DNA of 64,000 nucleotides from Girardinichthys multiradiatus (GCF_021462225.1 NC_061816.1:674075-738074); one strand, 5' to 3'; positions 47,901 through 62,790 are shown, numbered from the stretch's first letter. Notes: generated by a model not told the origin, from the sequence alone. Program-made: numbers and translations.

Positions 47901-50900
47901 CCCAGTCACATTCACCCAGTCACACTCACCCAGTCACTCACCCAGCAAAATTCACCCAGTCACACTCACCCAGTCACATTCACCCAGTCACAATCACCCA
48001 GTCACACTCACCCAGTCACATTCACCCAGTCACACTCACCCAGTCACACTCACCCAGTCACACTCACCCAGTCACATTCACCCAGTCACTCATCCAGTCA
48101 CATTCACCCAGTCACACTCACCCAGCCACACTCACCAGTCACATTCACCCAGTCACACTCACCCAGTCACACTCACCCAGTCACATTCACCCAGTCACTC
48201 ATCCAGTCACATTCACCCAGTTACACTCACCCAGTCACATTCACCCAGTCACACTCACTCAGCCACACTCACCAGTCACATTCACCCAGTCACACTCACC
48301 CAGTCACACTCACCCAGTCACATTCACCCAGTCACTCATCCAGTCACATTCACCCAGTCACACTCACCCAGTCACATTCACCCAGTCACACTCACCCAGC
48401 CACACTAACCCAGCCACACTCACCCAGACACAATCACCCACTCACCCAGTCACATTCACCCAGCCACATTCACCCAGTCACACTCACCCAATCACATTCA
48501 CCCAGTCACACTCACCCAGCCACATTCACCCAGTGACACTCACCCAGCCACAATCACCCAGTCACACTCACCCAGTCACACTCACCCAGTCACATTCACC
48601 CAGTCACACTCACCCAGCCACATTCACCCAGTCACACTCACCCAGTCACACTCACCCAGTCACATTCACCCAGTCACACTCACCCAGCCACATTCACCCA
48701 GTCACACTCACCCAGCCACATTCACCCAGTCAGACTCACCCAGCCACAATCACCCAGTCAAACTCACCCATCCACAATCACCCAGTCACACTCATCCAGC
48801 CACATTCACCCAGCCACATTCACCCAGCCACACTCACCCAGCCACATTCACCCAACCAAATTCACCCAGTCACACTCACCCAGCCACATTCACCCAGCCA
48901 CAATCACCCAGTCACACTCATCCAGCCACATTCACCCAGCCACACTCACCCAGCCACATTCACTCAGCCACATTCACCCAGTCACACTCACCCAGCCACA
49001 ATCACCCAGTCACATTCACCCAGTCACACTCACCCAGCCACATTCACCCAGCCACATTCACCCAGTCACACTCACCCAGTCACACTCACCCAGCCACATT
49101 CACCCAGTCACATTCACCAAGCCACATTCACCCAGTCACACTCACCCAGTCACTCACCCAGCCACATTCACCCAGTCACACTCACCCAGCCACACTCATC
49201 CAGTCACACTCATCCAGCCACAATCACCCAGTCACATTCACCTAGTCACTCACCCAGCCACATTCACCCAGTCACACTCACCCAGTCACATTCATCCAGT
49301 CACATTCACCCAGTCACACTCACCAGTCACATTCACCCAGTCACACTCACCCAGCCACAATCACCCAGTCACACTCACCCAGCCACAATCACCCACTCAC
49401 CCAGTCACATTCACCCAGTAACATTCACCCAGCCACATTCACCCAGCCACATTCACCCAGTCACATTCACCCAGTCACACTCACCCAGCCACAATCACCG
49501 TCACACTCACCCAGTCACATTCACCCAGTCACACTCACCCAGCCACAATCACCCAGTGACATTCACCCAGTCACAATCACCCAGCCACAATCACCCACTC
49601 ACCCAGTCACATTCACCCAGCCACATTCACCCAGTCACACTCACCCAGCCACATTCACCCAGTCACACTCACCCAGCCACATTCACCCAGTCACACTCAC
49701 CCAGCCACAATCACCCAGTGACATTCACCCAGTCACACTCACCCAGTCACATTCACCCAGTCACACTCACCCAGTCACTCACCCAGCCACATTCACCCAG
49801 TCATACTCACCCAGTCACATTCACCCAGTCACACTCACCCAGCCACATTCACCCAGTCACACTCACCCAGCCACAATCACCCAGTGACATTCACCCAGTC
49901 ACATTCACCCAGTCACACTCACCCAGTCACATTCACCCAGTCACACTCACCCAGTCACTCACCCAGCAAAATTCACCCAGTCACACTCACCCAGTCACAT
50001 TCACCCAGTCACAATCACCCAGTCACATTCACCCAGTCACACCAGTCACATTCACCCAGTCACACTCACCCAGTCACACTCACCCAGTCACATTCACCCA
50101 GTCACTCATCCAGTCACATTCACCCAGTCACACTCACCCAGTCACATTCACCCAGTCACACTCACCCAGCCACACTCACCAGTCACATTCACCCAGTCAC
50201 ACTCACCCAGTCACATTCACCCAGTCACTCATCCAGTCACATTCACCCAGTCACACTCACCCAGTCACATTCACCCAGTCACACTCACCCAGCCACACTC
50301 ACCCAGCCACAATCACCCACTCACCCAGTCACATTCACCCAGCCACATTCACCCAGTCACACTCACCCAGTCACACTCACCCAGTCACATTCACCCAGTC
50401 ACACTCACCCAGCCACATTCACCCAGTCACACTCACCCAGCCACATTCACCCAGTCAGACTCACCCAGCCACAATCACCCAGTCAAACTCACCCATCCAC
50501 AATCACCCAGTCACACTCATCCAGCCACATTCACCCAGCCACATTCACCCAGCCACACTCACCCAGCCACATTCACCCAACCAAATTCACCCAGTCACAC
50601 TCACCCAGCCACATTCACCCAGCCACAATCACCCAGTCACACTCATCCAGCCACATTCACCCAGCCACACTCACCCAGCCACATTCACTCAGCCACATTC
50701 ACCCAGTCACACTCACCCAGCCACAATCACCCAGTCACATTCACCCAGTCACACTCACCCAGCCACATTCACCCAGCCACATTCACCCAGTCACACTCAC
50801 CCAGTCACACTCACCCAGCCACATTCACCCAGTCACATTCACCAAGCCACATTCACCCAGTCACACTCACCCAGTCACTCACCCAGCCACATTAACCAAG

Positions 50901-50946
50901 TCACACTCACCCAGCCACATTCACCCAGTCACACTCACCCAGCCAA
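44911..50946. repeat. 14-bp satellite array, left part
   Basis: A tandem array of a 14-bp unit, CACA(T/C/A)TCACCCAG(T/C), starting abruptly after CACTAGAGG. Shorter 12- and 13-bp units (CACTCATCCAGT, CACACTCACCAGT) are interspersed at recurring places and mark longer periodicities. For example, a block with CAGTCGCCCAG near 45130 recurs near 45540, and a block with CAGTCAGACTC/CAGTCAAACTC at about 48730 recurs about 1.72 kb later near 50457. The plus strand lacks stops in the standard unit. Frames end only at variants such as CAGTGACATT, giving open frames up to 1604 codons of Ser/His/Pro/Thr repeats. These have no signal peptide or unique sequence and are not treated as genes. Confidence 0.97.
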
Positions 50947-51445
50947 NNNNNNNNNNNNNNNNNNNNNNNNNNNNNNNNNNNNNNNNNNNNNNNNNNNNNN
51001 NNNNNNNNNNNNNNNNNNNNNNNNNNNNNNNNNNNNNNNNNNNNNNNNNNNNNNNNNNNNNNNNNNNNNNNNNNNNNNNNNNNNNNNNNNNNNNNNNNNN
51101 NNNNNNNNNNNNNNNNNNNNNNNNNNNNNNNNNNNNNNNNNNNNNNNNNNNNNNNNNNNNNNNNNNNNNNNNNNNNNNNNNNNNNNNNNNNNNNNNNNNN
51201 NNNNNNNNNNNNNNNNNNNNNNNNNNNNNNNNNNNNNNNNNNNNNNNNNNNNNNNNNNNNNNNNNNNNNNNNNNNNNNNNNNNNNNNNNNNNNNNNNNNN
51301 NNNNNNNNNNNNNNNNNNNNNNNNNNNNNNNNNNNNNNNNNNNNNNNNNNNNNNNNNNNNNNNNNNNNNNNNNNNNNNNNNNNNNNNNNNNNNNNNNNNN
51401 NNNNNNNNNNNNNNNNNNNNNNNNNNNNNNNNNNNNNNNNNNNNN
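50947..51445. other. Assembly gap, 499 N
   Basis: A run of N inside the 14-bp satellite. Both flanks are satellite, so the true length is unknown and likely larger or smaller than shown. It lies within the second copy of the roughly 1.72-kb repeat block. Confidence 0.99.
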
Positions 51446-51879
51446 CACCCAGTGACATTCACCCAGTCACATTCACCCACTCACAATCACCCAGTGACAT
51501 TCACCCAGTCACATTCACCCAGTCACACTCACCCAGTCACATTCACCCAGTCACACTCACCCAGCCACAATCACCCAGTCACACTCACCCAGTCACACTC
51601 ACCCAGTCACATTCACCCAGTCACACTCACCCAGCCACATTCACCCAGTCAGACTCACCCAGCCACACTCACCCAGCCACATTCACCCAACCACATTCAC
51701 CCAGTCACACTCAGCCAGCCACAATCACCCAGCCACAATCACCCAGTCACACTCATCCAGCCACATTCACCCAGCCACATTCACCCAGTCACACTCACCC
51801 AGCCACATTCACCCAGTGACATTCACCCAGTCACATTCACCCAGTCACACTCACCCAGTCACACTCACCCAGCCACAAT

Positions 51880-54800
51880 CACCCAGTCACACTCACCCAG
51901 TCACACTCACCCAGCCACAATCACCCAGTCACACTCATCCAGCCACATTCACCCAGCCACACTCACCCAGCCACATTCACCCAGCCACATTCACCCAGTC
52001 ACACTCACCCAGCCACAATCACCCAGCCACAATCACCCAGTCACACTCATCCAGCCACATTCACCCAGCCACATTCACCCAGTCACACTGACCCAGCCAC
52101 ATTCACCCAGCCATATTCACCCAGTCACACTCACCCAGCCACAATCACCCAGTCACACTCACCCAGTCACACTCACCCAGTCACACTCACCCAGCCACAA
52201 TCACCCACTCACCCAGTCACATTCACCCAGCCACATTCACCCAGTCAAACTCACCCAGCCACATTCACCCAGTCACACTCACCCAGCCACAATCACCCAG
52301 TCACACTCACCCAGTCACATTCACCCAGTCACACTCACCCAGTCACTCACCCAGCAAAATTCACCCAGTCACACTCACCCAGTCACATTCACCCAGTCAC
52401 AATCACCCAGTCACATTCACCCAGTCACACTCACCAGTCACATTCACCCAGTCACACTCACCCAGTCACACTCACCCAGTTACACTCACCCAGTCACATT
52501 CACCCAGTCACACTCACCCAGCCACACTCACCAGTCACATTCACCCAGTCACACTCACCCAGTCACACTCACCCAGTCACTCATCCAGTCACATTCACCC
52601 AGTCACACTCACCCAGTCACATTCACCCAGTCACACTCACCCAGCCACACTCACCCAGCCACACTCACCCAGCCACAATCACCCACTCACATTCACCCAG
52701 CCACATTCACCCAGTCACACTCACCCAATCACATTCACCCAGTCACACTCACCCAGCCACATTCACCCAGTGACACTCACCCAGCCACAATCACCCAGTC
52801 ACACTCACCCAATCACATTCACCCAGTCACACTCACCCAGTCACATTCACCCAGTCACACTCACCCAGCCACATTCACCCAGTCACACACCCAGCCACAA
52901 TCACCCAGTGACATTCACCCAGTCACAATCACCCAGCCACAATCACCCACTCACCCAGTCACATTCACCCAGCCACATTCACCCAGTCACACTCACCCAG
53001 CCACATTCACCCAGTCACACTCACCCAGCCACAATCACCCAGTCACACTCACCCAGTCACATTCACCCAGTCACACTCACCCAGCCACATTCACCCAGTC
53101 ACACTCACCCAGCCACACTCACCCAGTCACACAGTCACACTCACCCAGCCACAATCACCCAGTCACACTCATCCAGCCACAGTCACCCAGCCACATTCAC
53201 CCAGTCACACTCACCCAGCCACATTCACCCAGCCACATTCACCCAGTCACACTCACCCAGTCACACTCACCCAGTCACATTCACCCAGTCACACTCACCC
53301 AGCCACATTCACCCAGTCACACTCACCCAGCCACAATCACCCAGTGACATTCACCCAGTCACATTCACCCACTCACAATCACCCAGCCACAATCACCCAG
53401 TGACATTCACCCAGTCACATTCACCCAGTCACACTCACCCAGTCACATTCACCCAGTCACACTCACCCAGCCACAATCACCCAGTCACACTCACCCAGTC
53501 ACACTCACCCAGTCACATTCACCCAGTCACACTCACCCAGCCACATTCACCCAGTCAGACTCACCCAGCCACACTCACCCAGCCACATTCACCCAACCAC
53601 ATTCACCCAGTCACACTCACCCAGCCACAATCACCCAGCCACAATCACCCAGTCACACTCATCCAGCCACATTCACCCAGCCACATTCACCCAGTCACAC
53701 TCACCCAGCCAAATTCACCCAGTGACATTCACCCAGTCACATTCACCCAGTCACACTCACCCAGTCACACTCACCCAGCCACAATCACCCAGTCACACTC
53801 ACCCAGTCACACTCACCCAGCCACAATCACCCAGTCACACTCATCCAGCCACATTCACCCAGCCACACTCACCCAGCCACAATCACCCAGCCACAATCAC
53901 CCAGTCACACTCATCCAGCCACATTCACCCAGCCACATTCACCCAGTCACACTGACCCAGCCACATTCACCCAGCCATATTCACCTAGTCACACTCACCC
54001 AGCCACAATCACCCAGTCACACTCACCCAGTCACACTCACCCAGTCACACTCACCCAGCCACAATCACCCAGTCACACTCATCCAGCCAAATCCAGCCAG
54101 CCACATTCACCCAGTCACATTCACCCAGCCACAATCACCCAGTCACATTCACCCAGTCACACTCACCCAGCCACATTCACCCAGCCACATTCACCCAGTC
54201 ACACTCACCCAGTCACATTCACCCAGTCACATTTACGCATGCACCCATACCCAGAGCAGTAGACAACTAAGTGCCTTGTCCAGGGGCACCCAGTCACATT
54301 CACCCAGCCACATTCACCCAGTCACACTCACCCAGCCACATTCACCCAGCCACATTCACCCAGTCACATTCACCCAGTCACACTCACCCAGTCACATTCA
54401 CCCAGTCACATTTACGCACTCACCCATACCCAGAGCAGTAGACAACTAAGTGCCTTGCCCAGGGGCACCCAGTCACACTCACCCAGTCACATTCACCCAG
54501 CCACATTCACCCAGCCACACTCACCCAGCCACATTCACCCAGCCACATTCACCCAGTCACACTCACCCAGCCACAATCACCCAGCCACAATCACCCAGTC
54601 ACACTCATCCAGCCACATTCACCCAGCCACATTCACCCAGTCACACTGACCCAGCCACATTCACCCAGCCATATTCACCCAGTCACACTCACCCAGCCAC
54701 AATCACCCAGTCACACTCACCCAGTCACACTCACCCAGTCACACTCACCCAGCCACAATCACCCACTCACCCAGTCACATTCACCCAGCCACATTCACCC

Positions 54801-57065
54801 AGTCACACTCACCCAGCCACATTCACCCAGTCACACTCACCCAGCCACAATCACCCAGTCACACTCACCCAGTCACATTCACCCAGTCACACTCACCCAG
54901 TCACTCACCCAGCAAAATTCACCCAGTCACACTCACCCAGTCACATTCACCCAGTCACAATCACCCAGTCACATTCACCCAGTCACACTCACCAGTCACA
55001 TTCACCCAGTCACACTCACCCAGTCACACTCACCCAGTCACACTCACCCAGTTACACTCACCCAGTCACATTCACCCAGTCACACTCACCCAGCCACACT
55101 CACCAGTCACATTCACCCAGTCACACTCACCCAGTCACACTCACCCAGTCACATTCACCCAGTCACTCATCCAGTCACATTCACCCAGTCACACTCACCC
55201 AGTCACATTCACCCAGTCACACTCACCCAGCCACACTCACCCAGCCACACTCACCCAGCCACAATCACCCACTCACCCAGTCACATTCACCCAGCCACAT
55301 TCACCCAGTCACACTCACCCAATCACATTCACCCAGTCACACTCACCCAGCCACATTCACCCAGTGACACTCACCCAGCCACAATCACCCAGTCACACTC
55401 ACCCAGTCACATTCACCCAGTCACACTCACCCAGTCACATTCACCCAGTCACACTCACCCAGCCACATTCACCCAGTCACACACCCAGCCACAATCACCC
55501 AGTGACATTCACCCAGTCACAATCACCCAGCCACAATCACCCACTCACCCAGTCACATTCACCCAGCCACATTCACCCAGTCACACTCACCCAGCCACAT
55601 TCACCCAGTCACACTCACCCAGCCACAATCACCCAGTCACACTCACCCAGTCACATTCACCCAGTCACACTCACCCAGCCACATTCACCCAGTCACACTC
55701 ACCCAGCCACACTCACCCAGTCACACAGTCACACTCACCCAGCCACAATCACCCAGTCACACTCATCCAGCCACAGTCACCCAGCCACATTCACCCAGTC
55801 ACACTCACCCAGCCACATTCACCCAGCCACATTCACCCAGTCACACTCACCCAGTCACACTCACCCAGTCACATTCACCCAGTCACACTCACCCAGCCAC
55901 ATTCACCCAGTCACACTCACCCAGCCACAATCACCCAGTGACATTCACCCAGTCACATTCACCCACTCACAATCACCCAGCCACAATCACCCAGTGACAT
56001 TCACCCAGTCACATTCACCCAGTCACACTCACCCAGTCACATTCACCCAGTCACACTCACCCAGCCACAATCACCCAGTCACACTCACCCAGTCACACTC
56101 ACCCAGTCACATTCACCCAGTCACACTCACCCAGCCACATTCACCCAGTCACACTCACCCAGCCACACTCACCCAGCCACATTCACCCAACCACATTCAC
56201 CCAGTCACACTCACCCAGCCACAATCACCCAGCCACAATCACCCAGTCACACTCATCCAGCCACATTCACCCAGCCACATTCACCCAGTCACACTCACCC
56301 AGCCACATTCACCCAGTGACATTCACCCAGTCACATTCACCCAGTCACACTCACCCAGTCACACTCACCCAGCCACAATCACCCAGTCACACTCACCCAG
56401 TCACACTCACCCAGCCACAATCACCCAGTCACACTCATCCAGCCACATTCACCCAGCCACACTCACCCAGCCACAATCACCCAGCCACAATCACCCAGTC
56501 ACACTCATCCAGCCACATTCACCCAGCCACATTCACCCAGTCACACTGACCCAGCCACATTCACCCAGCCATATTCACCCAGTCACACTCACCCAGCCAC
56601 AATCACCCAGTCACACTCACCCAGTCACACTCACCCAGTCACACTCACCCAGCCACAATCACCCAGTCACACTCATCCAGCCAAATCCAGCCAGCCACAT
56701 TCACCCAGTCACATTCACCCAGCCACAATCACCCAGTCACATTCACCCAGTCACACTCACCCAGCCACATTCACCCAGCCACATTCACCCAGTCACACTC
56801 ACCCAGTCACATTCACCCAGTCACATTTACGCATGCACCCATACCCAGAGCAGTAGACAACTAAGTGCCTTGTCCAGGGGCACCCAGTCACATTCACCCA
56901 GCCACATTCACCCAGTCACACTCACCCAGCCACATTCACCCAGCCACATTCACCCAGTCACATTCACCCAGTCACACTCACCCAGTCACATTCACCCAGT
57001 CACATTTACGCACTCACCCATACCCAGAGCAGTAGACAACTAAGTGCCTTGCCCAGGGGCACCCA
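51880..57065. repeat. Higher-order repeat A, two copies, period 2594 bp
   Basis: Two blocks, about 51.88-54.47 and 54.48-57.06 kb, share the order of variant units. Landmarks repeat at exactly 2594 bp: the odd ACTGACCCAG unit at 53951 and 56545, the CCAAATCCAGCCAGCC unit near 54089 and 56683, and the captured segment at 54232/56826 and 54411/57005. The left part of copy 1 differs by a few units (an equivalent landmark pair is 2558 bp apart). Confidence 0.85.
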
Positions 57066-60000
57066 GTCACACTCACCCAGTCACATTCACCCAGTCACAC
57101 TCACCCAGCCACATTCACCCAGCCACATTCACCCAGTCACACTCACCCAGTCACACTCACCCAGCCACAATCACCCAGCCACAATCACCCAGTCACACTC
57201 ACCCAGCCACATTCACCCAGTCACATTCACCCAGTCACACTCACCCAGTCACATTCACCCAGTCACATTTACGCACTCACCCATACCCAGAGCAGTAGAC
57301 AACTAAGTGCCTTGCCCAGGGGCACCCAGTCACATTCACCCAGCCACATTCACCCAGTCACACTCACCCAGCCACATTCACCCAGCCACATTCACCCAGC
57401 CACATTCACCCAGTCACACTCACCCAGTCACACTCACCCAGCCAATCACCCAGTCACATTCACCCAGCCACATTCACCCATCCACAATCACCCAGTCACA
57501 TTCACCCAGTCACACTCACCCAGCCACATTCACCCAGCCACATTCACCCAGTCACACTCACCCAGTCACATTCACCCAGTCACACTCACCCAGTCACACT
57601 CACCCAGCAACAATCACCCAGTCACACTCACCCAGTCACATTCACCCAGTCACATTCACCCAGCCACATTCACCCAGCCACAATCACCCAGGGACATTCA
57701 CCCAGTCACATTTACGCACTCACCCATACCCAGAGCAGTAGACAACTAAGTGCCTTGCCCAGGGGCACCCAGTCACACTCACCCAGTCACATTCACCCAG
57801 TCACACTCACCCAGCCACATTCACCCAGCCACATTCACCCAGTCACACTCACCCAGTCACACTCACCCAGCCACAATCACCCAGCCACAATCACCCAGTC
57901 ACACTCACCCAGCCACATTCACCCAGTCACATTCACCCAGTCACATTCACCCAGTCACACTCACCCAGCCACATTCACCCAGTCACATTTACGCACTCAC
58001 CCATACCCAGAGCAGTAGACAACTAAGGGCACATTCACCCAGCCACATTCACCCAGTCACACTCACCCAGCCACATTCACCCAGCCACATTCACCCAGCC
58101 ACATTCACCCAGTCACACTCACCCAGTCACACTCACCCAGCCAATCACCCAGTCACATTCACCCAGCCACATTCACCCATCCACAATCACCCAGTCACAT
58201 TCACCCAGTCACACTCACCCAGCCACATTCACCCAGCCACATTCACCCAGTCACACTCACCCAGTCACATTCACCCAGTCACACTCACCCAGTCACACTC
58301 ACCCAGCAACAATCACCCAGTCACACTCACCCAGTCACATTCACCCAGTCACATTCACCCAGCCACATTCACCCAGCCACAATCACTCAGGGACATTCAC
58401 CCAGTCACATTCACCCCGTCACACTCACCCAGTCACACTCACCCAGCCACAATCACCCAGTCACACTCACCCAGTCACACTCACCCAGCCACAATCACCC
58501 AGTCACACTCACCCAGTCACATTCACCCAGTCACACTCACCCAGCCACAATCACCCAGTCACACTCACCCAGCCACAATCACCCAGTCACACTCACCCAG
58601 CCACATTCACCCAGTCACACTCACCCAGCCACAATCACCCAGTCACACTCATCCAGCCACATTCACCCAGCCACATTCACCCAGTCACACTCACCCAGCC
58701 ACATTCACCCAGCCACATTCACCCAGTCACACTCACCCAGCCACAATCACCCAGCCACAATCACCCAGTCACACTCACCCAGCCACATTCACCCAGTCAC
58801 ATTCACCCAGTCACACTCACCCAGTAACATTCACCCAGTCACATTTACGCACTCACCCATACCCAGAGCAGTAGACAACTAAGTGCCTTGCCCAGGGGCA
58901 CCCAGTCACATTCACCCAGCCACATTCACCCAGTCACACTCACCCAGCCACATTCACCCAGCCACATTCACCCAGTCACACTCACCCAGTCACATTCACC
59001 CAGTCACATTTACGCACTCACCCATACCCAGAGCAGTAGACAACTAAGTGTCTTGCCCAGGGGCACCCAGTCACACTCACCCAGCCACAATCACCCAGTC
59101 ACACTCACCCAGTCACACTCACCCAGCCACAATCACCCAGTCACACTCACCCAGTCACATTCACCCAGCCACATTCACCCAGCCACAATCACCCAGTCAC
59201 ATTCACCCAGTCACACTCACCCAGCCACATTCACCCAGCCACATTCACCCAGTCACAATCACCCAGTCACACTCACCCAGTCACATTCACCCAGTCACAC
59301 TCACCCAGCCACATTCACCCAGTCACACTCACCCAGCCACAATCACCCAGTGACATTCACCCAGTCACATTCACCCAGTCACACTCACCCAGTCACATTC
59401 ACCCAGTCACACTCACCCAGTCACTCACCCAGCCACATTCACCCAGTCACACTCACCCAGTCACATTCACCCAGTCACACTCATCCAGCCACATTCACCC
59501 AGTCACACTCACCCAGCCACAATCACCCAGTGACATTCACCCAGTCACATTCACCCAGTCACACTCACCCAGTCACATTCACCCAGTCACACTCACCCAG
59601 TCACACTCACCCAGCCACAATCACCCAGTCACACTCACCCAGTCACATTCACCCAGTCACACTCACCCAGCCACAATCACCCAGTCACACTCACCCAGCC
59701 ACAATCACCCAGTCACACTCATCCAGCCACATTCACCCAGTCACACTCACCCAGCCACAATCACCCAGTCACACTCATCCAGCCACATTCACCCAGCCAC
59801 TTTCACCCAGTCACACTCACCCAGCCACATTCACCCAGCCACATTCACCCAGTCACACTCACCCAGCCACAATCACCCAGCCACAATCACCCAGTCACAC
59901 TCACCCAGCCACATTCACCCAGTCACATTCACCCAGTCACACTCACCCAGTAACATTCACCCAGTCACATTTACGCACTCACCCATACCCAGAGCAGTAG

Positions 60001-62790
60001 ACAACTAAGTGCCTTGCCCAGGGGCACCCAGTCACATTCACCCAGCCACATTCACCCAGTCACACTCACCCAGCCACATTCACCCAGCCACATTCACCCA
60101 GTCACACTCACCCAGTCACATTCACCCAGTCACATTTACGCACTCACCCATACCCAGAGCAGTAGACAACTAAGTGTCTTGCCCAGGGGCACCCAGTCAC
60201 ACTCACCCAGCCACAATCACCCAGTCACACTCACCCAGTCACACTCACCCAGCCACAATCACCCAGTCACACTCACCCAGTCACATTCACCCAGCCACAT
60301 TCACCCAGCCACAATCACCCAGTCACATTCACCCAGTCACACTCACCCAGCCACATTCACCCAGTCACACTCACCCAGTCACATTCACCCAGTCACACTC
60401 ACCCAGCCACATTCACCCAGCCACATTCACCCAGTCACACTCACCCAGTCACACTCACCCAGCCACAATCACCCAGCCACAATCACCCAGTCACACTCAC
60501 CCAGCCACATTCACCCAGTCACATTCACCCAGTCACATTCACCCAGTCACACTCACCCAGCCACATTCACCCAGTCACATTTACGCACTCACCCATACCC
60601 AGAGCAGTAGACAACTAAGGGCACATTCACCCAGCCACATTCACCCAGTCACACTCACCCAGCCACATTCACCCAGCCACATTCACCCAGCCACATTCAC
60701 CCAGTCACACTCACCCAGTCACACTCACCCAGCCAATCACCCAGTCACATTCACCCAGCCACATTCACCCATCCACAATCACCCAGTCACATTCACCCAG
60801 TCACACTCACCCAGCCACATTCACCCAGCCACATTCACCCAGTCACACTCACCCAGTCACATTCACCCAGTCACACTCACCCAGTCACACTCACCCAGCA
60901 ACAATCACCCAGTCACACTCACCCAGTCACATTCACCCAGTCACATTCACCCAGCCACATTCACCCAGCCACAATCACTCAGGGACATTCACCCAGTCAC
61001 ATTCACCCCGTCACACTCACCCAGTCACACTCACCCAGCCACAATCACCCAGTCACACTCACCCAGTCACACTCACCCAGCCACAATCACCCAGTCACAC
61101 TCACCCAGTCACATTCACCCAGTCACACTCACCCAGCCACAATCACCCAGTCACACTCACCCAGCCACAATCACCCAGTCACACTCATCCAGCCACATTC
61201 ACCCAGTCACACTCACCCAGCCACAATCACCCAGTCACACTCATCCAGCCACATTCACCCAGCCACATTCACCCAGTCACACTCACCCAGCCACATTCAC
61301 CCAGCCACATTCACCCAGTCACACTCACCCAGCCACAATCACCCAGCCACAATCACCCAGTCACACTCACCCAGCCACATTCACCCAGTCACATTCACCC
61401 AGTCACACTCACCCAGTCACATTCACCCAGTCACATTTACGCACTCACCCATACCCAGAGCAGTAGACAACTAAGTGCCTTGCCCAGGGGCACCCAGTCA
61501 CATTCACCCAGCCACATTCACCCAGTCACACTCACCCAGCCACATTCACCCAGCCACATTCACCCAGTCACACTCACCCAGTCACATTCACCCAGTCACA
61601 TTTACGCACTCACCCATACCCAGAGCAGTAGACAACTAAGTGTCTTGCCCAGGGGCACCCAGTCACACTCACCCAGCCACAATCACCCAGTCACACTCAC
61701 CCAGTCACACTCACCCAGCCACAATCACCCAGTCACACTCACCCAGTCACATTCACCCAGCCACATTCACCCAGCCACAATCACCCAGTCACATTCACCC
61801 AGTCACACTCACCCAGCCACATTCACCCAGCCACATTCACCCAGTCACAATCACCCAGTCACACTCACCCAGTCACATTCACCCAGTCACACTCACCCAG
61901 CCACATTCACCCAGTCACACTCACCCAGCCACAATCACCCAGTGACATTCACCCAGTCACATTCACCCAGTCACACTCACCCAGTCACATTCACCCAGTC
62001 ACACTCACCCAGTCACTCACCCAGCCACATTCACCCAGTCACACTCACCCAGTCACATTCACCCAGTCACACTCATCCAGCCACATTCACCCAGTCACAC
62101 TCACCCAGCCACAATCACCCAGTGACATTCACCCAGTCACATTCACCCAGTCACACTCACCCAGTCACATTCACCCAGTCACACTCACCCAGTCACACTC
62201 ACCCAGCCACAATCACCCAGTCACACTCACCCAGTCACATTCACCCAGTCACACTCACCCAGCCACAATCACCCAGTCACACTCACCCAGCCACAATCAC
62301 CCAGTCACACTCACCCAGCCACATTCACCCAGTCACACTCACCCAGCCACAATCACCCAGTCACACTCATCCAGCCACATTCACCCAGCCACATTCACCC
62401 AGTCACACTCACCCAGCCACATTCACCCAGCCACATTCACCCAGTCACACTCACCCAGCCACAATCACCCAGCCACAATCACCCAGTCACACTCACCCAG
62501 CCACATTCACCCAGTCACATTCACCCAGTCACACTCACCCAGTCACATTCACCCAGTCACATTTACGCACTCACCCATACCCAGAGCAGTAGACAACTAA
62601 GTGCCTTGCCCAGGGGCACCCAGTCACATTCACCCAGCCACATTCACCCAGTCACACTCACCCAGCCACATTCACCCAGCCACATTCACCCAGTCACACT
62701 CACCCAGTCACATTCACCCAGTCACATTTACGCACTCACCCATACCCAGAGCAGTAGACAACTAAGTGCCTTGCCCAGGGGCACCCAGTC
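54231..62790 (+). repeat. Captured non-satellite segment, 16 copies
   Basis: A segment of about 60 bp starts ATTTACGCACTCACCCATAC, continues through GCAGTAGACAACTAAGTGCC and ends TTGCCCAGGGGCACCC. Copies begin near 54232, 54411, 56826, 57005, 57268, 57711, 57988, 58844, 59009, 59970, 60135, 60580, 61437, 61601, 62562 and 62728. Two copies (57988, 60580) are truncated after GACAACTAAG. Variants GCATGCACCC and GTGTCTTGCC track the higher-order repeats. The AGTGCCTTGCCCAGGGGCAC part resembles a dispersed sequence common in fish genomes, so the segment is probably a fragment of an interspersed element amplified with the satellite. Confidence 0.85.
57760..62790. repeat. Higher-order repeat B, two copies, period 2592 bp
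   Basis: Captured-segment copies at 57988, 58844, 59009, 59970 and 60135 recur at 60580, 61437, 61601, 62562 and 62728, each about 2592 bp later, with the same intervening satellite variants. A partial third copy of one sub-block starts at about 62.77 kb. Confidence 0.85.

Noticed and set aside
50907..51480. Minus-strand frames across the gap
   Set aside because: They consist almost wholly of unknown residues from N bases.
44776..55367. Very long plus-strand open frames (530, 1604, 559 and other codons) as candidate repeat proteins
   Set aside because: They are translations of the 14-bp satellite in whichever frame lacks the CAGTGACATT variant. All three plus frames are similarly open. There is no unique sequence, signal peptide or plausible exon structure, and one frame runs through the N gap.
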